Shown here piece by piece: positions 32,237-41,869 of a stretch of 64,000 nucleotides of DNA. This stretch comes from Candidatus Saccharimonadota bacterium (GTDB lineage: Bacteria; Patescibacteriota; Saccharimonadia; Saccharimonadales; Saccharimonadaceae). The position numbers and the translations under genes are program-made. The number at the start of each line of letters is the position of its first letter. Positions within the stretch are counted from its first letter, which is position 1. The stretch lies in the NCBI GenBank assembly GCA_017404335.1, contig JAFRCN010000001.1, positions 44,614 through 108,613 on the forward strand. Reading direction: 5' to 3'. The notes beneath the pieces are model-generated. The model was not told where the DNA came from. It ran no database searches and saw only the letters and a program-made list of their open reading frames with translations.

Positions 32237-33859
32237 TTATATCACCCTAGACACTTCCGCAAGCGTCGTTTCTCCACGCAGCGCCGCAAGAACACCCTTC
32301 TGCTCGAGCGTCAACATTCCACCCGCCTTCGCCGCCGTTTCAATCGCCTTCGTATTAATATCCGCCACTTCTCCGCGAATAAATTTCGCAATTTCGTCTG
32401 AGACTACTAGCTGCTCCATAATCACCGTCCTTCCGCTATACCCAAACGGATCATCCGGCGAAGTTACCGGGTCGTATAGCGTAATGTTTTCCAAATCCAC
32501 CCCTGATAATTTCTCGCGTGAAGCCCCTTCAAAGACTTCACGGATATATCTCGCTTCCGCTTCCGTCGCCGGACGCGGTTTTTTCGACGGCGACAAAGTC
32601 CGGACTAGCCTCTGCGCAATAATCAACCGAATCGAACTCGAAAATATCGGATTTGCCCCAATTAAATCAATCATCCTCGAAAACGCCGCGCTGGTCGAAT
32701 TCGCGTGAAACGACGACAAAACCAAATGCCCCGTAATCGACGCCTGAATCGCTGTCTTCGCCGTATCCGCATCACGAATCTCGCCAACCATCACAACGTC
32801 CGGGTCCAGACGTAACACCGACCTAAGCCCCTCCGCGAAGGATCCCCCGGCATTCGTATTAATCGGAATCTGCGAAATCCCCGTAATCCCGTATTCAATC
32901 GGGTCCTCAAGCGTAATGATTTTCCGGTCGCTTGTATTCAACGCGTTCAACATCGAATATAAAGTCGTCGATTTCCCCGACCCCGTCGGCCCAACCATCA
33001 GGACTAGTCCACGCGGATGCGAAATCACTTCGTCGATTTCCTTGCGCTCCTCTTCGGTCAGCCCAAGTAAATCTAAATTCAGCAAATTCTCGTCAAAGTT
33101 AAAAAGCCGAAGCACCGCGTCTTGCCCATACATCGTCGGAATCGTCTCGACACGGATATTCAAAAGATGCGACGCTCCATCGACATGAATCTCTTTTTGC
33201 ATATGCCCCGACTGCGGTTTATTCGAAGCTGTCGAAACGTTCGCCCGCGACGAGAGCTCACCCATGAATATCCGATACCTATCCCGGTCGATATTCGCGA
33301 CCGGATGAAGTAACCCATCCACCCGCATCCTTATCCGAATCTCATTTCGCATATTCTCGATATGAATATCGCTCGCTCCGAGCTTATCCGCCTGGTCAAG
33401 TAGAAAATCAAACACCTTCTCCGTCGAAACCGTCGCGAGGGTCTGCGAAACGCTCGCAATCGTCTCCGAATCTCCCTCCCCGCCAATTTTGATATCGTCG
33501 TAGTGTACTTCTTTCGGCGGATCATATCTAAGCATAAACACTTTATACGCCGAATTCGAAATCAAGAAAAAGTCAATCTTCTCACCCTCGGCATTATAAT
33601 CACTTTGCATTTGCGATATTAGAGACCTCGGCGTCTGACTCGTAATCATAAACTGATAATTTTGCTCCCCACCCCCGCGCTGTAAAGGAATAATGAAATT
33701 CTGGTGCATCATCGCAACATCGATTAAATCTTTCGTCAGCGGAATCGTCTCCTCGAACTCTCGCGTATCTAGATACGGAAACCCTAAAATCCTCGCCCGT
33801 CCCCGCGTCGCCTCCTCTTCGTTATCCCGCCTTTTTAACTGAATTTCATTTTCATCCAT
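32237..33859 (-). CDS. pilB: Type IV pilus assembly ATPase PilB (GspE/PulE family)
   Basis: 540 residues. The N-terminal domain is short, the N2 domain ends near LGASDIHIEN, and the ATPase core has Walker A GPTGSGKST, the Asp box ITLEDPIEYGI, Walker B LDPDVVMVGEIRD and the His box ITGHLVLSSFHAN. The tetracysteine zinc motif of many GspE proteins is absent. It powers pilin assembly at the inner face of the membrane and is the probable motor for the pilins at 11.8-15.0 kb and 35.6 kb. TATAAT ends 6 nt before the ATG. Confidence 0.94.
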   Translation of the reverse strand: MDENEIQLKRRDNEEEATRGRARILGFPYLDTREFEETIPLTKDLIDVAMMHQNFIIPLQRGGGEQNYQFMITSQTPRSLISQMQSDYNAEGEKIDFFLISNSAYKVFMLRYDPPKEVHYDDIKIGGEGDSETIASVSQTLATVSTEKVFDFLLDQADKLGASDIHIENMRNEIRIRMRVDGLLHPVANIDRDRYRIFMGELSSRANVSTASNKPQSGHMQKEIHVDGASHLLNIRVETIPTMYGQDAVLRLFNFDENLLNLDLLGLTEEERKEIDEVISHPRGLVLMVGPTGSGKSTTLYSMLNALNTSDRKIITLEDPIEYGITGISQIPINTNAGGSFAEGLRSVLRLDPDVVMVGEIRDADTAKTAIQASITGHLVLSSFHANSTSAAFSRMIDLIGANPIFSSSIRLIIAQRLVRTLSPSKKPRPATEAEARYIREVFEGASREKLSGVDLENITLYDPVTSPDDPFGYSGRTVIMEQLVVSDEIAKFIRGEVADINTKAIETAAKAGGMLTLEQKGVLAALRGETTLAEVSRVI

Positions 33860-33902
33860 AAGCTTATTATATCATGCTATAATAATAAAGTTAGGAGGTT
33901 TT

Positions 33903-35372
33903 ATGAAAAAATGTTTCGATTCTGAAAAATATTTAAAAATTCAGAAAAAGAAAATATGTGGGCGAATAAAAATGTTTGATAAACTCTATTTAGAGTTCGG
34001 AGGCAAGCTCATCGACGACCAACACGCCGCCCGCACCCTCCCCGGTTTCCTCCCCGACCTTAAAATCCGCCTCCTACAAGAACTAAAAGACGACGCCGAA
34101 GTGATTTTATGTATCAACGCGAACGCGATCGAAAATTCCAAAATCCGCGCCGACCACATGATTTCCTACGAAGACGAAATTCTCCGCCTAATTGAATTTC
34201 TCCGCGCGAAAAAAATCTACGTCAGCTCCGTCGTCATCACTCTCTTCGACGGTCAGAAAAAAGCCAAAGATTTCGCGAATCGCCTCGAAGACTATAAAGT
34301 TAAAACCTATTTCCATACCTTTACTAAAGGCTACCCGACCGACGTCGATACCATCGTCTCCGACGAAGGTTACGGCGCGAACCCCTACATTAAAACAACC
34401 AAGCCTCTCGTCGTCATCTCCGCTCCTGGCCCCTGCTCCGGCAAACTCGCGACTAGCCTTTCCCAGCTCTATCATGAGTCTAAACGTGGCGTCAACGCCG
34501 GCTACGCAAAGTTCGAGACTTTCCCGGTTTGGTCGCTCCCTCTAAAGCACCCCGTCAATGTCGCCTACGAAGCCGCAACTGCCGACCTCGGCGACGTCAA
34601 CATGATTGACCATTTCCACCTCGACAAATACGGCGTCAAAGCCGTAAACTACAACCGCGACCTCGAAACCTTCCCCGTCTTAAAGGAGATTCTAACCCGC
34701 ATTACCGGAAAAACCGTCTACTATTCCCCGACCGACATGGGCGTCAACGTCATCGGCGAATGTATCACCGACGACAAAGCGATTCAAAAAGCCGCCAAAA
34801 ACGAAATCATCCGCCGTTACTACCGCGCCCTTACCGACCTCAAAAAAGGCGCCGTTACTCCCGAAGTCCCCGAGCGGATTAAGCTCCTCATGAACGAACT
34901 CGGCATCTCCGAAAACGACCGCACCGCTGTCGAAAAAGCCAACGAAAAGCGTCGCCTCGCCGGCAACCTCCCGAGCGCCTGCCTCGAAATCGGGCGAAAA
35001 TACGTCGTCGGGCGAAAAACCGGCTATCTCTCCCCTATCTCCGCGACTTTCCTAAACGCCTTAAAAACTATCAACAAAATCCCCGACGAAATTGACCTCA
35101 TCGCCCCCACCGTGCTCGAGCCGATTCTCGAGATTAAGAACAAAACTTCCAACTTCAAAGAAAGCTACCTCAAGCTCGGCGAAGTCCTAATCGCCCTCTC
35201 GATTTGCGGTGCGACCAACCCTCTCGTCAAAAAAGTCCTCGAGTCCCTCGATAAGCTAAAAGATGCCGAACTCCACTCCACCCACATGATTACCGACGAC
35301 GAAATGATTATTCTCAGCAATCTCGGCATCAACGCCACCTGCGGCACCGAAATCATCTTCCCCCATTCCTAA
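33903..35372 (+). CDS. DUF1846 family protein
   Basis: 489 residues matching the DUF1846 (UPF0371) family over its length: FGGKLIDDQHAARTLPGFLP at the N-terminus, DVDTIVSDEGYGANPYI, VVISAPGPCSGKLATSLSQL (a P-loop-like stretch) and DHFHLDKYGVKAVNYNRD. Structures of the family exist but its biochemical role is not established to my knowledge. An AGGAGG SD supports the start and a TATAAT lies about 20 nt upstream, so this gene has a short leader. Confidence 0.9.
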   Translation: MKKCFDSEKYLKIQKKKICGRIKMFDKLYLEFGGKLIDDQHAARTLPGFLPDLKIRLLQELKDDAEVILCINANAIENSKIRADHMISYEDEILRLIEFLRAKKIYVSSVVITLFDGQKKAKDFANRLEDYKVKTYFHTFTKGYPTDVDTIVSDEGYGANPYIKTTKPLVVISAPGPCSGKLATSLSQLYHESKRGVNAGYAKFETFPVWSLPLKHPVNVAYEAATADLGDVNMIDHFHLDKYGVKAVNYNRDLETFPVLKEILTRITGKTVYYSPTDMGVNVIGECITDDKAIQKAAKNEIIRRYYRALTDLKKGAVTPEVPERIKLLMNELGISENDRTAVEKANEKRRLAGNLPSACLEIGRKYVVGRKTGYLSPISATFLNALKTINKIPDEIDLIAPTVLEPILEIKNKTSNFKESYLKLGEVLIALSICGATNPLVKKVLESLDKLKDAELHSTHMITDDEMIILSNLGINATCGTEIIFPHS

Positions 35373-35383
35373 ATACTCTTAAA

Positions 35384-35409
35384 CAAAAATCCGCCCTCAG
35401 GGCGATTTT
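35384..35409. terminator. Bidirectional terminator between DUF1846 gene and tRNA-Ser
   Basis: AAAATC-CGCCCT / AGGGCG-ATTTT forms a stem with a 2-3-nt loop and T tracts on each strand. The converging tRNA-Ser ends 10 nt away. Confidence 0.75.
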
Positions 35410-35419
35410 GACGAAAATT

Positions 35420-35505
35420 TGGCGGAAGGGACAGGATTCGAACCTGCGAGACGTTAATCTGCTGGTTTTCAAGACCAGTGCCATCAACCACTCGGCCACC
35501 CTTCC
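35420..35505 (-). tRNA. tRNA-Ser (anticodon UGA)
   Basis: A class II tRNA on the minus strand: acceptor GGAAGGG/CCCTTCC, anticodon stem CTGGT/ACCAG around loop CTTGAAA (anticodon TGA), a long variable arm, T arm CAGGTTCGAATCCTG, discriminator G and encoded CCA. Confidence 0.95.
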
Positions 35506-35561
35506 ACGTCTAATTATACCATAAATTTGCGAACCGCCCGGTGTTTTGTTATAATAACGCT

Positions 35562-35951
35562 ATGAAAACGAAAAAAGGCTTCACTATTTTAGAAATTCTC
35601 GTCGTCGCAGTTTTCGCGACCCTCCTTCTTGTTCTCTTTTTTATTCAAAAATCCAACATCGACGCCATGGAGCGCGACGAAGACCGCAAAACCGCGATTA
35701 ACGCCATGTATTACGCCCTAGAGGAAAGTTTTTATAAAGAAAACGGTTACTACCCCGAGACTATCTCCGAAGAAAACCTTAAGGTCATCGACCCAGCTCT
35801 CTGGACCGACCCCTTCGGCATCAACCTCGGCGACCCCCTAAGCTCCTACTCCTACGACCCCGCCGACTGTAAAGACGGCAAATGTAAAGAATATACCTTA
35901 AAAGCCGACCTCGAAAAAGAAGACGACTACGTAAAACGCAATAGAAACTAG
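35562..35951 (+). CDS. GspG-like pseudopilin/prepilin
   Basis: About 129 residues from MKTKKGFTILEILVV; TATAAT ends 6 nt before this ATG, so the seven extra residues of the longer frame are discarded. A KKG^FTILE prepilin site is followed by the assembly helix and a GspG-like C-terminal domain (AMYYALEESFYKENGYYPET, DPFG). Compact size fits a major pilin or pseudopilin. The stop codon lies inside the left arm of the palindromic element at 35944-36063. Confidence 0.88.
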   Translation: MKTKKGFTILEILVVAVFATLLLVLFFIQKSNIDAMERDEDRKTAINAMYYALEESFYKENGYYPETISEENLKVIDPALWTDPFGINLGDPLSSYSYDPADCKDGKCKEYTLKADLEKEDDYVKRNRN

Positions 35952-36063
35952 AAATAGTATCTTGAGGGATCTGTCGGAGGTTACGACCGAGACAGAAAGG
36001 GCGCGAGCCCCGTAACGACGGGCGCGAGCGACCCTGTGCCCGAAAGATACTATTTCTGGTTTC
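35944..36063. repeat. Palindromic element, type B
   Basis: Inverted arms of 20 bp (35944-35963 and 36044-36063, one mismatch) enclose an 80-bp GC-rich core. The core has a CTGTCGG/CCGAGACAG hairpin and a CCCGTAACGACGGG hairpin among repeated GGGCGCGAG words. Its core is unrelated to the type A elements but the plan is the same: structured core inside locus-specific arms. Each arm carries the end of a flanking convergent gene, including both stop codons. Confidence 0.8.
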
Positions 36064-36619
36064 GGTTCTGTTTTTTCGAAATCAATTTCGAGACTTCCTT
36101 TAGCTCTTCGGTTGTAATATCAGAATATTTAAAGGTATAAGTCGTTTCATCCCCGACCGTCGACAACCTAAACGTCCCGTAATTAAATAGCGCTTGCAAA
36201 ATCCCCTCTCTCTTATAACTCGCGTCTTCGATTTTCTTTAGCTCAATAATATTCATCGAGTGCGCCGTCGGCGAAGTCATAACGAGCTGGATTACCCTTT
36301 TATTCGTAATAATCAACCGATTCCCCCGATAAATCATCGTCGCAACAATCCCAATCACGATCGCTGCCGCAAGCAGTGCGAACAGAATAATAAATAGATA
36401 ATGCTTCCCCATCTCGTCAATCGACTCCTGCCCAAGCAAAACCAACAAAAACCCTAGTAGAATTACCCCAAGTCCAAGCGCCGTCCCCACGATAATCATA
36501 ATCAAACATATTTTCGCTCTAGAAAACGCAAACTCAACATACTCGTCATCCTCCAATTTTAAGTTCGGAAAATCCCGCACACTCCTCTCATGCCGAATTT
36601 TCGCTAAGTTTTCGTCCAT
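36050..36619 (-). CDS. Membrane protein with bacterial PH (bPH2-like) domain
   Basis: 189 residues. Two adjacent membrane helices (about 32-58 and 68-92) are followed by a bacterial pleckstrin-homology-like domain (YRGNRLIITNKRVIQL, SMNIIELKKIEDASYK, GTFRLSTVGDETTY). This is the common bPH2 arrangement; the function is not defined. A GGAGG SD lies upstream of the ATG. The last codons and stop lie in the right arm of the neighbouring palindromic element. Confidence 0.8.
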   Translation of the reverse strand: MDENLAKIRHERSVRDFPNLKLEDDEYVEFAFSRAKICLIMIIVGTALGLGVILLGFLLVLLGQESIDEMGKHYLFIILFALLAAAIVIGIVATMIYRGNRLIITNKRVIQLVMTSPTAHSMNIIELKKIEDASYKREGILQALFNYGTFRLSTVGDETTYTFKYSDITTEELKEVSKLISKKQNRNQK

Positions 36620-36704
36620 TCTTCCTCCTTTGTAGGTTTAAAGCCACCAAAAACTTATTCAATTCCATTATAGCACATTTTCCGCTTTTTGTAAACTCCT
36701 AAGC

Positions 36705-37718
36705 TCATTTTTTACTTTCCTCGATGTGCCTTTTTCCTTTCTCTGTCACCACTCGCCCCTTCGGCGTCCGCGCGAGGAGCCCCAGTTGCAACAAATACGG
36801 CTCATAAAAATCCTCAATCGTGGTCGTCTCGTCGCCGGTCAGAGCTGCGATCGTCGAAAGCCCGACCGGTCTATCCCCGTAGTTCTCGTACATCAGCCGA
36901 AGCATATTCCGATCCGCCGGGTCAAGCCCGAGGTAATCTATTTCCATCAGCTCCAGCGCTCCTTTCGCCGTCGGCACGTCAATAATCCCATCGCCGTTGA
37001 CATCCGCATAATCTCGCACTCTTTTAAAAATCCGATTCGCAATCCTCGGCGTGAGTCTTGACCGTGTCGCGAGAAGCTCCGTCGCCTCTGGCTTAATCTC
37101 TGTCGACAGAATCCCTGCCGTCCGGTTAATAATCTGCTCAATTTCTGGCTCTTTATAATATTCCAACCGATGAATAATCCCGAATCTATCTCGTAAAGGC
37201 CCCGCGAGAGACCCCGTCCGCGTCGTCGCCCCGATAACCGTAAATCTCGGCAAATCTAGCCTTACGCTTCTCGCCGCCGGCCCCTTACCGATTACGATAT
37301 CGAGCTTGTAGTCCTCCATCGCGGAGTATAAAACCTCCTCGACCGCCCTCCTTAGCCGATGGATCTCATCAATAAATAAAACGTCTCCGTCTTTTAGATT
37401 AGTCAAAATCGAAGCAAGATCTCCCGCCCGCTCAATCGCCGGCCCCGAAGTCACTCGTAAAGACGCCCCGAGCTCATGCGCAATCACTCCCGCCATCGTC
37501 GTCTTCCCGAGCCCTGGTGGACCGTATAATAATATATGGTCAAGCGCCGAACCGTCGTTCCGCTTCCGAACCGCGTCAATCGCAAGCTTTAAATTCCGCT
37601 TCAGATGCTCCTGCCCGACATATTCAGAAAACGTCGTCGGCCTAAGCGAAATTTCAATCCGCTCCTCTTCCGCATCATTCGAAGCCATCGTCGGCTCGAC
37701 TAACCTCTCTATTGCCAT
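36705..37718 (-). CDS. ruvB: Holliday junction branch migration helicase RuvB
   Basis: 337 residues, the usual length. AAA+ motifs are all present: FSEYVGQEHLKRNL, Walker A YGPPGLGKTTMAG, Walker B VLFIDEIHRL, sensor 1 TVIGATTRTG, arginine-finger region PLRDRFGI and the C-terminal winged helix. It drives branch migration with RuvA and RuvC (not in the window). TATAAT ends 6 nt before the ATG. Confidence 0.97.
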   Translation of the reverse strand: MAIERLVEPTMASNDAEEERIEISLRPTTFSEYVGQEHLKRNLKLAIDAVRKRNDGSALDHILLYGPPGLGKTTMAGVIAHELGASLRVTSGPAIERAGDLASILTNLKDGDVLFIDEIHRLRRAVEEVLYSAMEDYKLDIVIGKGPAARSVRLDLPRFTVIGATTRTGSLAGPLRDRFGIIHRLEYYKEPEIEQIINRTAGILSTEIKPEATELLATRSRLTPRIANRIFKRVRDYADVNGDGIIDVPTAKGALELMEIDYLGLDPADRNMLRLMYENYGDRPVGLSTIAALTGDETTTIEDFYEPYLLQLGLLARTPKGRVVTEKGKRHIEESKK

Positions 37719-37741
37719 AGTATTATTATAGCATAGAGGAT

Positions 37742-37911
37742 AGAGAGTAGTATGAAAAGATTTCGAAGCATGTAAAATTACCCATATAAAAATTACAACA
37801 ATTACAGTTTTTGCGAACAGAGCTCTGCTTCGTGAGCAAAAACATGACTAATGTTGTAATTTTTATCTTGGCGTAATTTTACCGCTGAGAAAGATTTTTG
37901 TACTACTCTCT
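37742..37911. repeat. Large imperfect inverted repeat upstream of dnaK
   Basis: Arms of about 60 bp pair in blocks: AGAGAGTAGTA/TACTACTCTCT, GTAAAATTAC/GTAATTTTAC and ATAAAAATTACAACA/TGTTGTAATTTTTAT. The tip has GTTTTTGC/GCAAAAAC around a palindromic CAGAGCTCTG. It fills the space between ruvB and the dnaK operators and contains no gene. It could be an element remnant or a transcription insulator. Confidence 0.7.
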
Positions 37912-37914
37912 GTT

Positions 37915-37988
37915 TTAGCACTCTTGCATTATGACTGCTAGTGTGCTACAATAGAGAAAGATTAGCACTCAACATGACCGAGTGCCAA
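37915..37988 (+). promoter_or_regulatory. dnaK promoter flanked by two CIRCE operators
   Basis: Operator 1 (37915-37941) is TTAGCACTC-N9-GACTGCTAG, two mismatches from the consensus right half. Operator 2 (37962-37988) is TTAGCACTC-N9-GAGTGCCAA, one mismatch. Between and overlapping them lie TTGCAT (37924-37929) and TACAAT (37947-37952, preceded by TGC) with 17-bp spacing. The first operator covers the -35 and the second the start of the transcript, so HrcA binding should block initiation. Confidence 0.92.
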
Positions 37989-38012
37989 CAAAATCAAAGA
38001 AAGTGAGGAAAT

Positions 38013-39905
38013 ATGAGTAAAATTATTGGTATAGATTTAGGAACCACTAACAGCGCCTTCGCCTACATGGTTGCAGGCAAACCCGAAGTTATTACGAACG
38101 CCGAAGGTGATCGCACGACTCCGTCGGTCGTCGCCGTAACCAAAAAAGGCGAACGATTAGTCGGTAAAGTCGCCCAGAGGCAACGCGTGACGAACCCAAA
38201 AAACACTATCTACGGTATCAAGCGTCTTATCGGCCGTAAATTCGAAGATAAAGAAGTCAAACACGACCTCGAAATCAGCCCGTACAAGATCGTGAAAAAG
38301 GGTCAAGGTGTCGCAGTCGAGATGGACGGCAAAGAATACACCCCAGAAGAAATCTCCGCGATGGTCCTTAGTAAGATTAAGGCCGACGCCGAAGCCTTCC
38401 TTGGCGAAAAAGTCACCGAAGCGATTATTACCGTTCCGGCCTATTTCGACGACTCTCAGCGTCAGGCGACTAAAGACGCCGGCAAAATCGCTGGTCTCGA
38501 AGTTAAGAGAATTATCAACGAGCCAACCGCCGCGGCCCTCGCATACGGTCTCGAGTCCAAAAAAGACGAAAAAATCGTCGTTTTCGACCTCGGTGGCGGT
38601 ACTTTCGACGTTTCGATTCTCGAACTCGGTGACGGCGTCTTCGAAGTAATGTCGACCAACGGCGATACCCACCTCGGCGGTGAAGATTTCGATAATATCA
38701 TCGTCAATTACCTCGTCGACGAATTCAAAAAAGAATCCGGTATCGACATTAAAGGCGACGCCGCCGCTATGCAACGCGTCAAAGACGAAGCCGAAAAAGC
38801 GAAAAAGGAACTCAGCTCGAGTACTAGCACGGATATCAACCTTCCGTTCCTCTCCGCCGATGCCGATGGTCCGAAACATTTCGAGACCACTCTCACCCGC
38901 GCAAAGCTCGAGGAATTAGTCTCTGAACTCCTAGACCGCCTCGAAGGTCCGGTTAAAAAAGCCTTAAAAGACGCCAAGCTCGAAACCAAAGACATCAACG
39001 AAGTCGTCATGGTCGGCGGTATGACTCGTATGCCAGCGGTCGTCGAGAAAGTCAAATCGATTTTTGGCAAAGACCCGATGCAAGGCGTCAATCCAGACGA
39101 AGTTGTCGCTGTTGGTGCGGCGATTCAAGGCGGCGTTCTTCAGGGCGACGTCAAAGATATTCTCCTTCTCGACGTTACTCCCCTCACCCTCGGTATCGAG
39201 ACTATGGGCGGCGTCCGCACCCCGCTAATCGACCGCAACACTACAATTCCGACGAGCAAATCCGAGGTCTTTTCTACCGCGTCCGATAATCAACCTCAGG
39301 TCGAAATCCACGTCCTCCAAGGCGAGCGCGAATTCGCGAAAGACAACAAATCTCTCGGTCGCTTTATCCTCGACGGTATCGCTCCGGCTCCGCGCGGCGT
39401 CCCGCAAATCGAAGTCACCTTCAACCTCGACGCTAACGGTATTCTAAACGTCACCGCAAAAGACAAAGGTACCGGCAAGGAACAGTCAATCACGATTCAA
39501 AACTCCGGCAACATGAGTAAAGACGATATCGAAAAGGCCCAAAAAGAAGCCGAAATGCACGCCGAAGAAGACAAGAAAAAGCGTGATTCTATCGACGCGA
39601 AAAACCGCCTAGAAAACACGATTTACCAAGCCGAAAAAATGCCTTCGGAATATAAAGATAAAATTAGCGACGACGACAAAGAGACAATTAAAAAGGCTGT
39701 TGAAGAAGCGAAAAAGGTTCTAAACGACGAATCCGCCGACAAGGATAAATTCGAAGACGCGATGAAAGAGCTAAACGATAAGATTATGCCAATCGGCGCA
39801 AAGCTCTACCAATCTGCCTCCGAAGATAAAAAATCCGAAGACAATGACAAAAAGAGCGACAAAAAAGATGACGAACCCGTCGAAGGCGAAGTCGTCGACA
39901 AATAG
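38013..39905 (+). CDS. dnaK: Chaperone DnaK (Hsp70)
   Basis: 630 residues. The N-terminal ATPase domain shows [58 protein letters not shown] and [10 protein letters not shown]. The linker [15 protein letters not shown] and the beta substrate-binding domain follow, and the helical lid ends in an acidic Lys/Asp/Glu-rich tail (EGEVVDK). It folds proteins with GrpE (5.9 kb); DnaJ is not in the window. A GTGAGG SD and a leader carrying CIRCE precede it, so heat-shock control through HrcA is expected. Confidence 0.98.
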   Translation: MSKIIGIDLGTTNSAFAYMVAGKPEVITNAEGDRTTPSVVAVTKKGERLVGKVAQRQRVTNPKNTIYGIKRLIGRKFEDKEVKHDLEISPYKIVKKGQGVAVEMDGKEYTPEEISAMVLSKIKADAEAFLGEKVTEAIITVPAYFDDSQRQATKDAGKIAGLEVKRIINEPTAAALAYGLESKKDEKIVVFDLGGGTFDVSILELGDGVFEVMSTNGDTHLGGEDFDNIIVNYLVDEFKKESGIDIKGDAAAMQRVKDEAEKAKKELSSSTSTDINLPFLSADADGPKHFETTLTRAKLEELVSELLDRLEGPVKKALKDAKLETKDINEVVMVGGMTRMPAVVEKVKSIFGKDPMQGVNPDEVVAVGAAIQGGVLQGDVKDILLLDVTPLTLGIETMGGVRTPLIDRNTTIPTSKSEVFSTASDNQPQVEIHVLQGEREFAKDNKSLGRFILDGIAPAPRGVPQIEVTFNLDANGILNVTAKDKGTGKEQSITIQNSGNMSKDDIEKAQKEAEMHAEEDKKKRDSIDAKNRLENTIYQAEKMPSEYKDKISDDDKETIKKAVEEAKKVLNDESADKDKFEDAMKELNDKIMPIGAKLYQSASEDKKSEDNDKKSDKKDDEPVEGEVVDK

Positions 39906-39918
39906 TTACCCCACAAGA

Positions 39919-39950
39919 ATAAAAATAAGCCTCAAAAGGGCTTATTTTTT
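39919..39950. terminator. Terminator after dnaK
   Basis: AAAATAAGCC / GGGCTTATTTT with an A-rich loop, followed by T7. The convergent CDF transporter gene ends inside it (stop at 39942). Confidence 0.8.
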
Positions 39951-41054
39951 TATCTCCCCCGCCGTATCTGCGTCTAAAATAATAAATACTCTATAGCCTT
40001 CGTATTTCTCCGAAACCCTCTTCCGAATTTCTTCCATTTTCTTTGTCGCTTCTATCTCCTCGAAACTAAACACTAAATCGAAAGAAATCGTCTTCTCTTC
40101 CTCATCAACATAAAACCCATGCATCTGCAGAAGCGTCGGAAACTCATCTAAAATTCCCTCGACAAACTCCTTCATTTTCTTATATTTCCCGCTCTCATTC
40201 GACGCATAAACCCCTAGCGTCAAAATCGCTCCGTATTTTTCAAACACTTTCACCTCTATTTCGCGCGAAAGTTTATGAATCGCCCGTGTTTTCATATCAT
40301 CTGAAATCTGAATATGTGCACTCGCGACCAACTTGTTCGGCCCGTAATTATGGAGCGCCAAATCATACACCCCTTCAACCTCATCAAATTTCAAAATAGT
40401 CTTCTTTATCTTCTCCGCGATATCGTTATCCACCCGGACCCCGATCAGCTCGTTCGACGACTCGATCAAAATCTCCACCGCCGTCTTAATAATCATCGCC
40501 GCAATAATCACCCCGATATACCCCTCGAGGCTAATATGCCAAACGAAGCTAATAATCGCCCCGACAAGAACCGAAAAAGACAGCGCCGCATCCGAAATCG
40601 CATCTACCCCGCTCGCAACCAAACTATTCGAATGAAGTTCCTTCCCTCGCCTCCTGATATACTGCCCGAAGAAAAACTTTACCATCACCGCCACCGCAAT
40701 GATAATCAGCGACACAACCGAATAATCCGCCTCCTCTGGCTGAGTAATCTTCCCGATTGACTCTTTCATCGCCATCGCCCCCGTGATTAAAATCACCATC
40801 GCAACAATCATCGCCGAAAAATACTCAACCCGCCCGTGTCCGAACGGATGCTTCCGGTCCGGTCGCCTCCCCGCAAGTTTCACCCCAATTATCGTCACCA
40901 CCGACGACAAAACATCCGTAAAGTTATTCACCGCGTCAAGAATAATCGAAATCGAGTTCGTAAAAAACCCAACCGTCGCTTTAAACCCGACCAACACTAA
41001 ATTCATCACAATCCCCCAAATACTCAGTTTCACAATCTGCTTTTCTCGATCCAT
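39942..41054 (-). CDS. Cation diffusion facilitator family transporter
   Basis: 370 residues with about six transmembrane helices (first near 15-35). Paired metal-site motifs are visible: LDAVNNFTDVLSS in helix 2 and GVDAISDAALSF in helix 5 (Asp residues at both sites). HPFGHGRVEY is the typical loop after helix 2. A cytoplasmic C-terminal domain (about 210-370) carries a second ferredoxin-like part. It exports divalent metals such as Zn, Fe or Mn using the proton gradient. TAGAAT preceded by TG ends 6 nt before the ATG. Confidence 0.92.
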   Translation of the reverse strand: MDREKQIVKLSIWGIVMNLVLVGFKATVGFFTNSISIILDAVNNFTDVLSSVVTIIGVKLAGRRPDRKHPFGHGRVEYFSAMIVAMVILITGAMAMKESIGKITQPEEADYSVVSLIIIAVAVMVKFFFGQYIRRRGKELHSNSLVASGVDAISDAALSFSVLVGAIISFVWHISLEGYIGVIIAAMIIKTAVEILIESSNELIGVRVDNDIAEKIKKTILKFDEVEGVYDLALHNYGPNKLVASAHIQISDDMKTRAIHKLSREIEVKVFEKYGAILTLGVYASNESGKYKKMKEFVEGILDEFPTLLQMHGFYVDEEEKTISFDLVFSFEEIEATKKMEEIRKRVSEKYEGYRVFIILDADTAGEIKK

Positions 41055-41120
41055 GTATTTATTCTATCAGCCCTACCCTAATTCTACAATCCCCCAATAC
41101 CAATATGTTATAATAATGGT

Positions 41121-41867
41121 ATGAAAATTTTGTTCCCTGAATTAAATAACCCTATCGCAAAAAAAGCGACCGAGACGTTTCCCGATATTGAATTCCTCCC
41201 CGCAAACAGCCTCGCCGAAGCTACCGAGCTTTTAAACTCCGGCTCCGCCGACTCAATGATTTCCGGCCTCGATTTTCCCTCCCGCGACGTCCTCCTCGCC
41301 TTTAAAGACCACTTCCCGCTTAAATCCGCCTTCTTCTCGAGCTGTTTTATTTGTAAAAAAGGCGACCGCATCCTCGCCCTCGCCGACGGCGGCGTCAACA
41401 AGCTTCCTACTAAAGAGCAGTTATACACTATCGTCAAAGATACCGCCAAGACTTTCGAGACTTATACTGGCCTCCAGCCTAAAATCGCCATGCTCTCCTA
41501 CTCGACCAACGGTTCCGGCGGCAAAAATCCCGACCTCGAAAAAATCCATTTCGTCATCGACAAAATCCGCGAAAACCACCCCGACTGGCTCATTGACGGC
41601 GAAATGCAACTCGACTGCGCCATCGACCCAAGCGTCTCCGCAAAAAAATACCCGTCCTCAATCATCAAAGGCGACGCCAACGTTCTCATCACCCCCGACC
41701 TCAACTCCGGCAATATTCTTTATAAATCCCTCGAGCGCTTCGGCGGCTTCGTTTGCGCCGGCCCTATTATCCAAGGTTTCGCCCTCCCCCTCGCCGACCT
41801 CTCCCGCGGCTCGACCGTCGAAGATGTCAAGCTAACTATCGATGTAATTAAAAAATTGAAAGGATAA
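41121..41867 (+). CDS. Short phosphate acetyl/butyryltransferase-like protein
   Basis: 248 residues related to the PTA_PTB domain of phosphate acetyltransferases: KIAMLSYSTNGSGG, DWLIDGEMQLDCAIDP and NVLITPDLNSGNILYK are conserved landmarks, and IIQGFALPLADLSRGSTVED is the C-terminal end of the family. Pta proteins are usually about 320 residues or more, so the N-terminal part is abridged. It may interconvert acetyl-CoA and acetyl phosphate. It has TATAAT 6 nt before the ATG and is followed after 2 nt by glmM, forming an operon. Confidence 0.8.
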   Translation: MKILFPELNNPIAKKATETFPDIEFLPANSLAEATELLNSGSADSMISGLDFPSRDVLLAFKDHFPLKSAFFSSCFICKKGDRILALADGGVNKLPTKEQLYTIVKDTAKTFETYTGLQPKIAMLSYSTNGSGGKNPDLEKIHFVIDKIRENHPDWLIDGEMQLDCAIDPSVSAKKYPSSIIKGDANVLITPDLNSGNILYKSLERFGGFVCAGPIIQGFALPLADLSRGSTVEDVKLTIDVIKKLKG

Positions 41868-41869
41868 TT

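Noticed and set aside
38157..38879. 240-codon minus-strand frame inside dnaK
   Set aside because: It is an antisense shadow caused by the biased codon use of dnaK; it has no promoter or SD and no domain.
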